DNA of 64,000 nt from Timonella sp031979385 (GTDB lineage Bacteria; Actinomycetota; Actinomycetes; Actinomycetales; Cellulomonadaceae): NCBI GenBank assembly GCA_031979385.1, contig DALZEF010000014.1:1-64000 (forward strand). The letters are read 5' to 3'. Both the position numbers and the translations under genes were made by a program. Position 1 is the stretch's first letter. Each line of letters starts with the position of its first letter. Below, piece by piece: positions 49,060 through 59,023 of this stretch. The notes under the pieces are model-generated. The model ran no database searches. It had not been told where the DNA came from and worked only from the letters and a program-made list of their open reading frames with translations.

Positions 49060-51094
49060 GGACCACTCCCACGGTCTCGATCCGAATTCCTGCTCCCGTC
49101 ACCTCAGGGTATGACATGACCACGGCATGCGGCACCTGCAGGGAAACCGTACGGTAGAGGGCTGGTCGTAAGGCCGGCGCACAGACCAGGACAACCGTCT
49201 GTCCGGTGTCCTCCGCCTTGCTCCGCAACGCCGCGTAGGACCGCAGGAACATCTCGAGCCGGCTCGGGTCGAGCAGAATCTGCGACCCTTCCTCGCCCTG
49301 ACGCAGGCCTTCAAGGAGTTGCTGTTCGAACACCGGATCAATGGTGAGCACCCGGATGATGCCATCACGGGCATGACGTGCGGTGATCGCGGGGGCAATC
49401 GCCATACGAGCGGCCTCGATGAGCTGTTCTGGGTTCGTGGTCTGCTTTGCCTTGAGAGACAACGACTCGTAGATGCGTGCAATGTCGCGGATGGGAACCT
49501 GTTCTTGGAGCAGACCGCACAGAACGCGCTGCACCTCGCCAAGCGTCAGAACGCTCGGAATCAACTCATCGACAACCGAGGGGTTGACCGCCTTGAGGCC
49601 CTCGGTGAGCAGACGGACATCCTCGCGGCTCAACAGACGTGAGGCGTTCTGGCTGATGAGCGAGGACAGGTGGGTGATGAGAACGGACACCCGGTCCACC
49701 ACGGTGGCTCCGGTCATCTCCGCGGCAAACCGCATCTCGGCGGGAACCCACTTACCCTGCAACCCGAACACCGGTTCACTCGTCGCGGTGCCGGGCAACG
49801 TATCGAGGTCGTCGCCAAGAGCCAAGACGCGGCCACGCGGTAACTCGCCTCGGGCCACCTCAACGCCGGAGATCTTCAGAACGTAGGTTGATTGCGGCAA
49901 TTCCACCGAGTCACGGGTACGTACCGGCGGAACCACGATTCCGATGTCGAAGGCGATCTTTCGACGCAGCCCGCGAATACGGGCGAGCAGGTCGTCGTCA
50001 CTTGAGGTGTTGACCAGGTCCACAAGGTCCGTCGAGAGCATGATCTCCAGTGCGGACATGCGCATGTCCTCGATCAGTTTCTCAGGAGTGTCCGTGGACG
50101 TGGGGTTCGCGGTGGCGACGGCAGCCTCGAGGACCTTGGCTTCCTCTTCACGCCGTTCACGGGCCTTGATCTGCTGCGCGGCAAGGATCAGGAGGGCACC
50201 AACCAGAACGAACGGGATCTTTGGCATGTTCGGGAACAGTGCAAGGGTGATGGCCGCCGCACCGGCAATGCTCAGGGCGTTGCGGGACTGGCCGAGTTGC
50301 TTGGACGCCGCGGTTCCCAGGTCCTCATCCGTGGACCCACGGGTCACGATGATACCGGTCGCGACCGACATCAACAGGGCTGGAATCTGCGAGGTCAGAC
50401 CGTCACCGATCGACAGCAAGGAATAAGTCTCCATCGCAGCGCCGAAGTCCATGCCACGCGCGGTCATACCCATCGCGATACCACCGACTAGGTTGATGAT
50501 CGTGATGACGATACCTGCGATCGCGTCACCCTTCACGAACTTCGAGGCACCATCCATCGCACCGTAGAAGTCCGCTTCCTGGGCAACCTCGGCGCGGCGT
50601 CTCTTCGCTTCCACATCGCTAATCAGGCCAGCGTTCAGATCGGCGTCAATCGCCATCTGCTTACCCGGCATCGCGTCCAGCGTGAAGCGGGCACCGACCT
50701 CTGCCACACGCCCTGCACCGTTCGTGATGACGATGAACTGGACCACGACCAGGATGAAGAAGATGACCAGACCAATGATGAGAGACCCACCGACCACAAA
50801 GTGGCCGAACGCGTCGATGACCTCGCCCGCGTAGCCATCACGCAGCACGAGACGGGTCGAGGCGACGCTGAGTCCCAGTCGGAACAAGGTAAGGACCAGC
50901 AGGATTGAGGGGAAGACCGAGAAGTCGAGGGGCTTTTGCACGTACATGGCGGTCAGCAGCGTGACCAGGCCCAGTGCGATGTTGATGACGATCAGGAGGT
51001 CGATCACAGCCGCTGGCATTGGAACGACCAGCAGCACTATGATTCCGACTACGCCCAATGGGACACCAAGTTTCATGATGTTTCCCATTTTCAT
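49034..51094 (-). CDS. flhA: Flagellar export gate protein FlhA
   Basis: 686 aa. Eight helices in the first 310 residues, with RVAEVGARFTLDAMPGKQMAIDADLNAGL (FHIPEP family signature region) between, then the cytoplasmic nonamer-ring domain. It converts proton motive force for type III export. ATG 51094 has GGAGG 7 nt upstream and overlaps the flhB stop by one base. Confidence 0.97.
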   Translation of the reverse strand: MKMGNIMKLGVPLGVVGIIVLLVVPMPAAVIDLLIVINIALGLVTLLTAMYVQKPLDFSVFPSILLVLTLFRLGLSVASTRLVLRDGYAGEVIDAFGHFVVGGSLIIGLVIFFILVVVQFIVITNGAGRVAEVGARFTLDAMPGKQMAIDADLNAGLISDVEAKRRRAEVAQEADFYGAMDGASKFVKGDAIAGIVITIINLVGGIAMGMTARGMDFGAAMETYSLLSIGDGLTSQIPALLMSVATGIIVTRGSTDEDLGTAASKQLGQSRNALSIAGAAAITLALFPNMPKIPFVLVGALLILAAQQIKARERREEEAKVLEAAVATANPTSTDTPEKLIEDMRMSALEIMLSTDLVDLVNTSSDDDLLARIRGLRRKIAFDIGIVVPPVRTRDSVELPQSTYVLKISGVEVARGELPRGRVLALGDDLDTLPGTATSEPVFGLQGKWVPAEMRFAAEMTGATVVDRVSVLITHLSSLISQNASRLLSREDVRLLTEGLKAVNPSVVDELIPSVLTLGEVQRVLCGLLQEQVPIRDIARIYESLSLKAKQTTNPEQLIEAARMAIAPAITARHARDGIIRVLTIDPVFEQQLLEGLRQGEEGSQILLDPSRLEMFLRSYAALRSKAEDTGQTVVLVCAPALRPALYRTVSLQVPHAVVMSYPEVTGAGIRIETVGVVRESETIAA

Positions 51095-52224
51095 CAGGAT
51101 TCCTCCTCATCAAGCGTGTACATGTCAGTCGGTACCTCGGTTGGCTTCGGCATCGTATGCACGCCAATCGATTGCGAGCCGCGTTGCTTTAGCAACATGA
51201 CGAAGGCGAGAACCTGCGCCACGGCCGTAAATAGGGCTTCGGGGACTTCCTGTCCAACTTCACACGCTCCATGCAGTGCGCGCGCCAACGGTACGTCATG
51301 GACCATCGGCACGTTCGACTCATCGGCTTTGTCGCGGATCTTTTGAGCAATTAGGCCGCGTCCTTTTGCGATGAGTTTTGGGGCGCCCTCACCAGCGGTG
51401 TATTTCAGGGCGACTGCCACATGGGTTGGGTTGACCACAACGACGTCGGCCTCCGAGACTGCCGTGATCATTCGGTTGCGGCTCATGGCCAGTTGGCGGG
51501 AGCGCCGTTGGCCCTTGATGTGCGGGTCGCCCTCAGCGTTCTTGTTCTCGTCCTGCACCTCCTTCTTGGACATGCGGGTCTTCTTGCGGTTGGCTCGTGC
51601 GACCACCACGATGTCGATCACGGACAGGGCGATGCCTGCGGCGACTGCGGTCCACAGCATTCGATTCACGGATGAGCTGGCTGCGTTCAGGACTGAGCTC
51701 AAGGGCAGTCCACCAGCGCTCATGAGGATCGGCATCATCTGTTGGATCACCGAATACAGCACCAGCCCGATAACGGCGGTCTTCAGCACTGCCTTGATGC
51801 CCTGCCACAGCGCCTGGAAACTGAACTTCTGCTTTGCGCCCTTGAGCAGATTGAACTGTTTGAAGCTCGGCTTCAACTTCTTGATATTGATGCCGCCCAT
51901 AATCGTAGAGGCGATAATCGCGGCGATGACCGAGGCAGCGAGCATCGGCGCGATTGCAGGAAGAATCGACCACAGCGATGTGCGTAGCAGTTCTTCGAGC
52001 ACGGACACGTCCGGGTTCGAGATTGTGATGCGGATCTGCGCCAGCGTGTCCTGCAGCAGTGCAGACACATTCGAAAAGACCGTCGGCATCATCGCAACGC
52101 CCGCACCGATCCCAGCCCATGCCGAGAGGTCCTGAGATTTTTGGAGTCCACCTTCCTTGCGCACCTCCTTCATGCGTTTAGGGGTGGCTTTCTCGGTTTT
52201 CTCGCCGCTTGTGTCCTGGCTCAT
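51094..52224 (-). CDS. flhB: Flagellar export switch protein FlhB
   Basis: 376 aa. Four helices, then the cytoplasmic domain with the self-cleavage site NPTH (VVVNPTHVAVALKY) and the C-terminal substrate-specificity switch part (RGLIAQKIRDKA, VPLARALH). Switches export from rod/hook to filament with FliK. ATG 52224 has GGAGGTGA upstream and overlaps fliR as ATGA. Confidence 0.96.
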   Translation of the reverse strand: MSQDTSGEKTEKATPKRMKEVRKEGGLQKSQDLSAWAGIGAGVAMMPTVFSNVSALLQDTLAQIRITISNPDVSVLEELLRTSLWSILPAIAPMLAASVIAAIIASTIMGGINIKKLKPSFKQFNLLKGAKQKFSFQALWQGIKAVLKTAVIGLVLYSVIQQMMPILMSAGGLPLSSVLNAASSSVNRMLWTAVAAGIALSVIDIVVVARANRKKTRMSKKEVQDENKNAEGDPHIKGQRRSRQLAMSRNRMITAVSEADVVVVNPTHVAVALKYTAGEGAPKLIAKGRGLIAQKIRDKADESNVPMVHDVPLARALHGACEVGQEVPEALFTAVAQVLAFVMLLKQRGSQSIGVHTMPKPTEVPTDMYTLDEEES

Positions 52225-52982
52225 CGAATCACCTCCCACATGTAGCTGAGGGAACGATTCGACAGCGCCTCGACGACGCGCGGCAGGGTCAGGTAGACAA
52301 TCGATACCAGGGACAGTGTCAGGTAGATCTTGAGCGGGAATCCGAGCACGAACACGTTCAGCGCAGGTGCCACACGTGTCAGCAGACCAAGCCCGATGTC
52401 AGCAAGGATCACGATGATCAGTAGCGGTCCAGCGATCTGGACTGCGGACATGAACATCGTGGAGAATCCAGACACCAGCGTCTCACTCAATTGGGCAAGG
52501 GATATCCCCTGACCCGGAGGGACAAACTCAAACGACCTGAACAGCCCGCCGAGCATGATCTGGTGTGCGTTGGACGCAAAGATCAGCGCGAGCGCCGTCA
52601 TGTTGAACATGCGGTTGAACTGGGCGCCGTTTGAGTTGTTGAGTGGGTCGAAGCTCGATGCCATGGCGAAGCCACCCATGAGATCGATCAGACCACCGGC
52701 GCTCTGCACCGCGGTGAACACGAGCAGCACACAGAAGCCGAGGGCCACCCCGATGAACGCCTGAATTACGAGCGCGCCGATATAGCCACCGGTCGTGTAG
52801 TTCACGGTCGACGGCTCCATGCTCGGCAGAACAGCGATGGCAAGCCCGATACCGAGCATCACCTTGACGGTGCCCGGGAACGACCGCTGCGCGAAGGGCG
52901 GGGCGATGACCAAGAAGGCGATGATGCGCACGGACACGAGCATCAGCACCTGTAGGCTTGCCAGATCCATGGACAAGGACAT
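52221..52982 (-). CDS. fliR: Flagellar export protein FliR
   Basis: 253 aa, about six helices. SVRIIAFLVIAPPFAQRSFPGTVK, LIDLMGGFAMASSFDPL and the C-terminal VFVLGFPLKIYLTL are FliR marks. Part of the FliPQR pore. Confidence 0.94.
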   Translation of the reverse strand: MSLSMDLASLQVLMLVSVRIIAFLVIAPPFAQRSFPGTVKVMLGIGLAIAVLPSMEPSTVNYTTGGYIGALVIQAFIGVALGFCVLLVFTAVQSAGGLIDLMGGFAMASSFDPLNNSNGAQFNRMFNMTALALIFASNAHQIMLGGLFRSFEFVPPGQGISLAQLSETLVSGFSTMFMSAVQIAGPLLIIVILADIGLGLLTRVAPALNVFVLGFPLKIYLTLSLVSIVYLTLPRVVEALSNRSLSYMWEVIR

Positions 52983-52985
52983 GGC

Positions 52986-53258
52986 TTATCCCGTAAGCAG
53001 GCTTGGGATGCGCTCGAACAGCATGTGCGTGAACGCAATCGACTCGCTGATCATCCAGTGTCCTGCCACGAACAGCACGAATGCGACCGCGATGGCCTTG
53101 GGCACGAAGCTCAGGGTCACTTCCTGGATCTGAGTGATGGACTGGAAGAACGCGATCACGAAACCCACGGCAAGCGCGGTCAGGAGAATCGGCCCGGCCA
53201 GCTTCGCGGCCAGGAGCAGTGCTTGAAGTCCCAGTTCGAGGACGGCTGAGGTATCCAT
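52986..53258 (-). CDS. fliQ: Flagellar export protein FliQ
   Basis: 90 aa, two helices (ILLTALAVGFVIAFFQSITQIQE and AIAVAFVLFVAGHWM) with the QSITQIQE turn of the family. Pore subunit between FliP and FliR. Confidence 0.95.
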   Translation of the reverse strand: MDTSAVLELGLQALLLAAKLAGPILLTALAVGFVIAFFQSITQIQEVTLSFVPKAIAVAFVLFVAGHWMISESIAFTHMLFERIPSLLTG

Positions 53259-53264
53259 GGCGTG

Positions 53265-54104
53265 CTACCTGTACGTTCCCACGAGGGATGTCAATATCAG
53301 CGCCCAGCCGTCCACGAGGACGAAGAGCAGGATCTTGAACGGCAGCGAGATCATGATCGGTGGGAGCATCATCATACCCATCGACATCAGCGCCGCGGAG
53401 ATCACGATGTCGATGATGAGGAACGGTAGGAAGATGACGAACCCGATGATGAACGCCGCACGCAACTCCGACAGCAGGAATGCCGGGATCAGGGTCAGCA
53501 TCGGCACATCCGCCGGAGAGGCCGGGTTGTCCAAACCGCCGGCACGGGTCATGAGCGCGATATCGGATTCGCGGGTCTGCCCGAGCATGAATTCTCGCAA
53601 CGGCGCCGTGCCCGCCTCAAGTGCGCCGCTGAAGTCCATGTCCCCGCCAAGATACGGCTGGACCGCCGCATCGTTGATCGCGGACAGCACCGGCCCCATG
53701 ATGAAGATGGAGAGGAACATGGCCAGACCGGCAAGAACCTGATTGGGTGGCACGCCCTGTAGGCCCAGGGCGTTGCGGGTGATCGACAACACCACGAGAA
53801 TCTTGGTGAAACTCGTCATCATCAACAACAGTGACGGCGCAACCGAGAGCAGCGTGATCGCAAGCAGCACCACGATCGAGCTCGATGGGGTCGTTGCCGC
53901 ACCATCAATGTCAATCGTGACAACGCCGGGTACCGGCTCCACCGGATCAATCTCCGGGGCAGCCATCGCGTGCGGGGCAAACATGGCCGCCAGCGCAATG
54001 ATGGCGAGGCTGGCGAGCACAATCAGGCCCACCATGCGCGCACTACGGTACGCACGACCCCCACCAGTGCGCGGCATCAGCGCCCGCTGGCACGAACTAG
54101 TCAT
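53265..54104 (-). CDS. fliP: Flagellar export pore protein FliP
   Basis: 279 aa. A cleavable signal (ending AMAAPE) precedes the four-helix FliP domain: FTKILVVLSITRNALGLQG, PPNQVLAGLAMFLSIFIMGP and FIIGFVIFLPFLIIDIV, MMLPPIMISLPFKI. ATG 54104 is 6 bp past the fliO stop; the ribosome binding site is weak. Confidence 0.95.
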   Translation of the reverse strand: MTSSCQRALMPRTGGGRAYRSARMVGLIVLASLAIIALAAMFAPHAMAAPEIDPVEPVPGVVTIDIDGAATTPSSSIVVLLAITLLSVAPSLLLMMTSFTKILVVLSITRNALGLQGVPPNQVLAGLAMFLSIFIMGPVLSAINDAAVQPYLGGDMDFSGALEAGTAPLREFMLGQTRESDIALMTRAGGLDNPASPADVPMLTLIPAFLLSELRAAFIIGFVIFLPFLIIDIVISAALMSMGMMMLPPIMISLPFKILLFVLVDGWALILTSLVGTYR

Positions 54105-54110
54105 GAAAAA

Positions 54111-54827
54111 TTACCGCCAGGTATGTGTATCTCTTGTGGTCTTGTTGCCACCAACACGAGCTACCTTCATGGCCGCTTTGGCTTGACGCCAGGTATTGGG
54201 AGAAAGGATGGATCCGTCCAACCTTGAAGAAAAAGAAGAACCGGCTGGCTGCGATGCAGCCTTCACCGTGCGCGCAGTGTCCAGGTCCACGATTGAATCG
54301 CTATTGTCGACGAGCCCCTCAGTAAGAGTTCGCTCCCCCACTTCCGGCGTGCTCGCCTCTGCGGACGCCACCGCGTCCGTCAATGCGGAGGCGAAACCAG
54401 CATCATCAGCTGAGATGGTGCTGGAGGTCGCTTGCTCGTCGCCAAGCAGGACAGCAGCCGCATCGGTGGCCGACTCCCCCGCCCGCAACTCGCGCGAGTG
54501 TAGAACCGACACATTCGTGTCGGTCACGCCCAGAACCAACCGCTGACCATCCACGTCAACGACCGTTACCGCGGTACGCCCCACCAGAGCCTGACGGCCA
54601 ACAACCTGAATCAGCTGCTGATCACCACGCGGACGCGGTGCGAACAAGGTGGAAAACACGCCACCCGCCCGCTTCCGCCGAGGCTTCGCACCAGAAGGAC
54701 CGGTCAGATTCGCGACAGCGGAACCCGAACCATCCGCGTTGATCTTTTTGCCAAGCCACACGATCAGGCCGACAACCACGATCAACGAGGCGATAGCGCG
54801 CAGCACTATCTCCAGTGTGGGAGGCAT
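54111..54827 (-). CDS. fliO: FliO-like flagellar export assembly protein
   Basis: 238 aa. One helix at the N-terminus (IASLIVVVGLIVWLG), a basic stretch, then the small FliO domain (LIQVVGRQALVGRTAVTVVDVDGQRLVLGVTD) and an acidic, disordered tail. Helps build the FliP ring. Called mainly from its place before fliP. ATG overlaps the fliN stop by one base. Confidence 0.85.
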   Translation of the reverse strand: MPPTLEIVLRAIASLIVVVGLIVWLGKKINADGSGSAVANLTGPSGAKPRRKRAGGVFSTLFAPRPRGDQQLIQVVGRQALVGRTAVTVVDVDGQRLVLGVTDTNVSVLHSRELRAGESATDAAAVLLGDEQATSSTISADDAGFASALTDAVASAEASTPEVGERTLTEGLVDNSDSIVDLDTARTVKAASQPAGSSFSSRLDGSILSPNTWRQAKAAMKVARVGGNKTTRDTHTWR

Positions 54828-55600
54828 TATGCAAACGCCTCTGACGCGTCCAGAATCTCAGTGATCCGCAGACCGTAGTCCTCGTCGATCACAACGACCT
54901 CGCCGCGCGCCACCAAGTGACCGTTCACCATAAGGTCCGCAGGGGAACCAGCAACCCGGTCAAGCTCGACAATCGCGCCAGGAGTCAGATCGAGGATCTG
55001 GCGGACGGGAAGCTTCGCGCGACCGATCTCGGCGGTCAACGTCATCTCCACGTCATACAGCAGACGCATGTTTCCCACATTCGCAACCGACTCGCGTACC
55101 GGAGTCGCGGCTTCCGTGAACTGGCTGATCGACGCTGGTTTGGCCTGCGTCGCACCATCATTCAGCGAATCGAAATCGTTGCCCACGGAACCACCCTCAC
55201 GGATCTGAATACCAAACCAGCCACGAACATGTGGGCCAGCGCGAAGAACAAAGAACGAAGTCTCCCCCTCGCGGAACTGTGCAAGCTCCGGAGTGAAATC
55301 AACCGTGACGGCCTCACCAAGAGCACCGGAGACCTGCTCGAGGGCAGTGCGCAACGCAACCTCGGGCTCAAAACCAAGGCCCGCTTTCGCGAGTGGCGCA
55401 ACCACCACGTCGTCAACGATCAGCATCAGGTTGATCTCGTTCGCTCCAACACGACGCATCGTCGAGTGGTATTCAACGTCGAAGTTGAACTCAGCAGGCG
55501 GGTTCGGAACAAAGTTCACCTCAAGTGGAACGTCGCTCGGAAGCAACTTCGCCAGTTCCGTTGCGACCGCCTGAAAATCTGCCAGTGTGCTCGCGTTCAC
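54827..55600 (-). CDS. fliN: Flagellar motor switch protein FliN with large N-terminal domain
   Basis: 257 aa, about twice the usual FliN. The last 75 residues are a SpoA/FliN domain: AKLPVRQILDLTPGAIVELD and ADLMVNGHLVARGEVVVIDE. The N-terminal 170 residues (LAKLLPSDVPLEVNFVP...) resemble the CheC-like half of FliY without an obvious phosphatase Glu-x-x-Asn. GTG 55600 overlaps the fliM stop as GTGA, with AGAGGTG upstream. Confidence 0.9.
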   Translation of the reverse strand: MNASTLADFQAVATELAKLLPSDVPLEVNFVPNPPAEFNFDVEYHSTMRRVGANEINLMLIVDDVVVAPLAKAGLGFEPEVALRTALEQVSGALGEAVTVDFTPELAQFREGETSFFVLRAGPHVRGWFGIQIREGGSVGNDFDSLNDGATQAKPASISQFTEAATPVRESVANVGNMRLLYDVEMTLTAEIGRAKLPVRQILDLTPGAIVELDRVAGSPADLMVNGHLVARGEVVVIDEDYGLRITEILDASEAFA

Positions 55601-56556
55601 GAGGCCACCTCTCCCTCTGTATCTACTACCTTGCATGCGAGCTGACGGCCCGAGTTACCTGGAACGCCGTGGCCGACAATCAGATTGTCAACCTTCAAAT
55701 CAAGCGGACGAGAAACCGCATGGCTCAGGCGAATGACCTGACCGATCTCAAGCGTTGTGATGTCCATGGGAGACACGGTCAATGGCTTGAACTGCACCGA
55801 CATCTCGACTGGAACCGAACTCATCGAACGCTTCAGCCGCTCGTGCGCGATCCGCTCCTCCTGCAGCTCCGCGGCGGACTTGGCATCATCGCCTTCCCGC
55901 TTGTTCAGCGGGCTCACCAGAATCTCCGCAGGAATCATGATCGAGGCACGGTTCTTGTGCCCACGAATCGTCACATCAAACTGCGCGACGATCACGGCTT
56001 CCTTGGCTGGGGCAAGTTGAATGAACTGCGGGCTGTACTCGATCGAACGCACCGCCGGGCTCATGTCCAATACGGATGTAAAGGCATAGCCCAAGTCCTG
56101 CATCGACGCCTGCAACAGGTTCGTCACCAGTGCATACTCGATCTCAGTCAGTTCGCGAGGGTTCTCACTGCGCTCCAGCCCCGGGCCACCAAGCAGGTAG
56201 TCAATCCACAAAAGGGTGGTATCCGATGGCATTTGCAAAACCGACTGGGCCCGACCCTCGTTCAACGACAGCAAAGCCATCGTCGTGTGCTGCGGTAGCG
56301 GGTTGATGTAGTCGTCGTACGACATCATCTCGAGCTTGTCCAGCACAATCGTCGAGACCACGCGCAGCCGCGAGGTCAACTGCATGGACCATTGCCGGGC
56401 AAAGGTCTCAAATGCCATCTCAAACATTCGCGCGTGTTCACGCGCCAGCGTCATAGGACGCCGAAAATCGTATGTCTCGAACTCTGGTGGATCGCTGTCG
56501 CGCCCTTTCGAGTGACGAGTCCTCTGTAATGTGCTCACGTTCATCTGTTCGGCCAC
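55597..56556 (-). CDS. fliM: Flagellar motor switch protein FliM
   Basis: 319 aa. The middle domain (YDFRRPMTLAREHARMFEMAFETFARQW start) has the FliM GGxG-like loop (LLGGPGLERSENP), and the C-terminal SpoA domain ends KVDNLIVGHGVPGNSG. It binds CheY-phosphate and sets rotation sense. The N-terminal CheY-binding peptide is not obvious. GTG 56556 or ATG 56544 could start; 127 bp separate it from fliL. Confidence 0.93.
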   Translation of the reverse strand: MAEQMNVSTLQRTRHSKGRDSDPPEFETYDFRRPMTLAREHARMFEMAFETFARQWSMQLTSRLRVVSTIVLDKLEMMSYDDYINPLPQHTTMALLSLNEGRAQSVLQMPSDTTLLWIDYLLGGPGLERSENPRELTEIEYALVTNLLQASMQDLGYAFTSVLDMSPAVRSIEYSPQFIQLAPAKEAVIVAQFDVTIRGHKNRASIMIPAEILVSPLNKREGDDAKSAAELQEERIAHERLKRSMSSVPVEMSVQFKPLTVSPMDITTLEIGQVIRLSHAVSRPLDLKVDNLIVGHGVPGNSGRQLACKVVDTEGEVAS

Positions 56557-56683
56557 GGGGCCACGAGCATGAGAATTTGCGGTGAGGGTTATTTGGTTGC
56601 GGCGGCGACCCTACTCCGGCCGCCCACCTACGTGACGGGCTCTGGGGGTACAGCCGGTTCGTCGTCACGCCAACATCACGGGG

Positions 56684-57211
56684 CTACTGCGCCACGTAAT
56701 CCGTCAACCACACGTCGAGGACCTCGCCCTCGTAGAGCACGTCGAGTTGATCCTTCAACTGGTTCTTCAGTTCCTCACGGGCCACTGGGTCAAGCACCTC
56801 GGACATCTTCCGACCGGAGTACTGCGCAATCGTGCGGTCCAGAATCATCGCCGGTTCAACCTCTTCAGCCTCAGTGGTGAGTTGAACCGCGAACCCAAGG
56901 CGCAGGTAATGACCGTCCGCAAGGTTAATGTTCATCGACTCCACGGTCTGCACTGCCCCGGCGACAGGCTCAGGTTCAACTTGTTCGCCCGCCTCGCCAT
57001 TCAGCCCTGGTCGGATGAAGAACCAGAACACGACCGCTCCAGCGACAATGACAGTCGCCACAACGATCAGGGTGATCATCAGCCCTTTGCCCTTCTTCTT
57101 CTCCGGCTCAGGAGCAGGCTCAGGGGCCTTACTGCGGTCACGAGGAGTAATCTTCGACGGCTGCGGGACGGTAGGCCGCGGCGTCGATACGACGCGTTGT
57201 TCGATTGGCAT
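56684..57211 (-). CDS. fliL: Flagellar basal-body protein FliL
   Basis: 175 aa. A Pro/Lys-rich cytoplasmic tail, one helix (LMITLIVVATVIVAGAVVFWFF) and the periplasmic-type FliL domain (INLADGHYLRLGFAVQLT, LRDx-type DRTIAQYSGR). Supports stator function. Confidence 0.92.
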   Translation of the reverse strand: MPIEQRVVSTPRPTVPQPSKITPRDRSKAPEPAPEPEKKKGKGLMITLIVVATVIVAGAVVFWFFIRPGLNGEAGEQVEPEPVAGAVQTVESMNINLADGHYLRLGFAVQLTTEAEEVEPAMILDRTIAQYSGRKMSEVLDPVAREELKNQLKDQLDVLYEGEVLDVWLTDYVAQ

Positions 57212-57272
57212 CTGCTTGGTCCTTATCAGTTTCCTTGGCTACGGTCAGCTCACGTGTGGTTGGGCTTACCGC

Positions 57273-57300
57273 GCTAATCCTTGGTGGCTAATCCTTGGTG
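57273..57300. repeat. 14-bp tandem duplication at the motB stop codon
   Basis: GCTAATCCTTGGTG occurs twice in direct contact; on the minus strand each unit carries the final Lys-Asp-stop codons of motB, so one copy is a duplicate of the gene end. Confidence 0.8.
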
Positions 57301-58241
57301 CCAGACGCTGGAGCATCCGAGTTGTCGCCCACAGAGTCATTGGCGAGCGAGGCCATATGTTCTTCGATAATGCGTGGGATCAACTCGCGGACCCGCTCCG
57401 GTTCGGTGGACATCACAACGATGTCAACTCGTCTGTTGGCGCGCAGCCCTTCCGCTGTGTCATTTGGCAGAAGCGGGCGGGCGTCGCCGTAGCCGACCGC
57501 CTTAATCCTGACGGGATCAAGCTTCCCTTGCTCAACAAAACGGCGCAGCACCTGGGTCGCACGATCCGAAGACAACTCCCAGTTCGATCGATATTGGGTC
57601 GAGGGCAGCGAGTTAGCGTGCCCGTCAATCGACAGTTCGTTATCGATCTTCTTGAGCGTGGGGGTCAACGCATCAATCACTGCGCGGGAATCCGGGGTGA
57701 GTTCCGCAGTGTCCGCCACGAAGAACAACTCATTCGAGATCAGGCCGACAACAAGTCCGCGTTCGTCGATCTTGTAGGAGACCAGACCTTCAAGGCCCTT
57801 CTCCGCCAAACTCTCGTCCAATTCCTGGGCTAGGTCACTCAGAGAACGGTACTCGCGGCGAGCCGCCTCAAGGTCCTTGGGGTCGATCGAGTCATCGGCC
57901 TGGACATCCGAGGTTCCATCATGCGGCTTGTCGGAGTCGTCGCGCAGAACCTGAGCGATCTCCGTCAGGTCCGTGGGACCGATGAGCGGCACCACGGCAC
58001 CGTTCTCCACCAAGATGGTCGAACCGCTGTCCAGAACAGACGTGTGCGAGCCACCGAACCCGACGCTCAAAGACTGTGCAAGAGCATCAAACTTTGCCTG
58101 ATCCACCTGCGAGATAGCGTAGAGAACGATGAACAGACCAACCAGAACGGTGAGCATGTCCGCATAGGACACCAGCCACCGCTCTGCATCCGCATGCTCC
58201 TCCGGCTCCTCATGCTTCTTCCTACGCTTCTTGGCACTCAT
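57288..58241 (-). CDS. motB: Flagellar stator protein MotB
   Basis: 317 aa. Single helix with the ion-carrying D28 in RWLVSYADMLTVLVG, plug region and C-terminal OmpA-like peptidoglycan-binding domain (IDGHANSLPSTQYRSNWELSSDRAT, GYGDARPL, NRRVDIVV). Asp context favours proton use. Overlaps motA by 4 bp. Confidence 0.96.
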   Translation of the reverse strand: MSAKKRRKKHEEPEEHADAERWLVSYADMLTVLVGLFIVLYAISQVDQAKFDALAQSLSVGFGGSHTSVLDSGSTILVENGAVVPLIGPTDLTEIAQVLRDDSDKPHDGTSDVQADDSIDPKDLEAARREYRSLSDLAQELDESLAEKGLEGLVSYKIDERGLVVGLISNELFFVADTAELTPDSRAVIDALTPTLKKIDNELSIDGHANSLPSTQYRSNWELSSDRATQVLRRFVEQGKLDPVRIKAVGYGDARPLLPNDTAEGLRANRRVDIVVMSTEPERVRELIPRIIEEHMASLANDSVGDNSDAPASGTKD

Positions 58242-59023
58242 GCTGCCGCACTCTCAGACGGTTCCTTGCCCGGCATCGAGGTATCCGGGATCAGGGAACG
58301 CAAACGCTCGGAAACCGCACGCGGGTTGGCGCCAGACTGCACGGCCAGCAGGCCCTCCGTGACGATCTCCATCTGTTCGCACTCAAGCGCCGACAGACGC
58401 TTCAGGCGGTTGCCGATCGGAAGCCACATCACGTTGGCGGAGGCGATACCCCAGAAGGTCGCCAAGAACGCTGCCGCGATCATGTGGCCAAGCTCTGCAG
58501 GTTCAGCCAAATTCTCAAGCACGTGCACGAGGGAGACAACCGTTCCGACAATACCGATCGTTGGAGCGTACCCACCCATGTCGTCGTAGAACTTAGAGGC
58601 GATCTTGTCCTCGGTGCGCTTGGCCGCGACCTGATCCTCAAGGAGTTCACGCAGGTCGTCCGGGTCGGTGCCGTCGATTGCTGCCCGAAGTCCACCACGC
58701 AGGAACTCATCATCGATTTCCTTCGCCGCGTCTTCCAGTGCCAGGAGGCCTTCACGACGTGCCTGTTCTGCAAGCCCCACGATCGTGTCCACCGCCGCGG
58801 CCGGGTTACCGGGCTTGCGGGTGAACACCTTTGGGAGTGACTTCAGCGCATGGATGCAGTCGCGCAGGGTGCCGCCCATGAGGGTCACGCCGAAGGTACC
58901 CACGAACACCAGGATCATTGGCGGTGGGAGGAAGATTGATGATACGGAGGCACCTTCGAGGAAGATTGCCAGCAGGATCGCACCGACAGCAATTATGAGG
59001 CCAAGGAATGACGCCGGATCCAT
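58238..59023 (-). CDS. motA: Flagellar stator protein MotA
   Basis: 261 aa, four helices. VFTRKPGNPAAAVDTIVGLAEQARREGLLALE is the cytoplasmic loop; YAPTIGIVGTVVSLVHVLENL is helix 3 with its conserved Pro region. Overlaps flbD by one base. Confidence 0.96.
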   Translation of the reverse strand: MDPASFLGLIIAVGAILLAIFLEGASVSSIFLPPPMILVFVGTFGVTLMGGTLRDCIHALKSLPKVFTRKPGNPAAAVDTIVGLAEQARREGLLALEDAAKEIDDEFLRGGLRAAIDGTDPDDLRELLEDQVAAKRTEDKIASKFYDDMGGYAPTIGIVGTVVSLVHVLENLAEPAELGHMIAAAFLATFWGIASANVMWLPIGNRLKRLSALECEQMEIVTEGLLAVQSGANPRAVSERLRSLIPDTSMPGKEPSESAAA

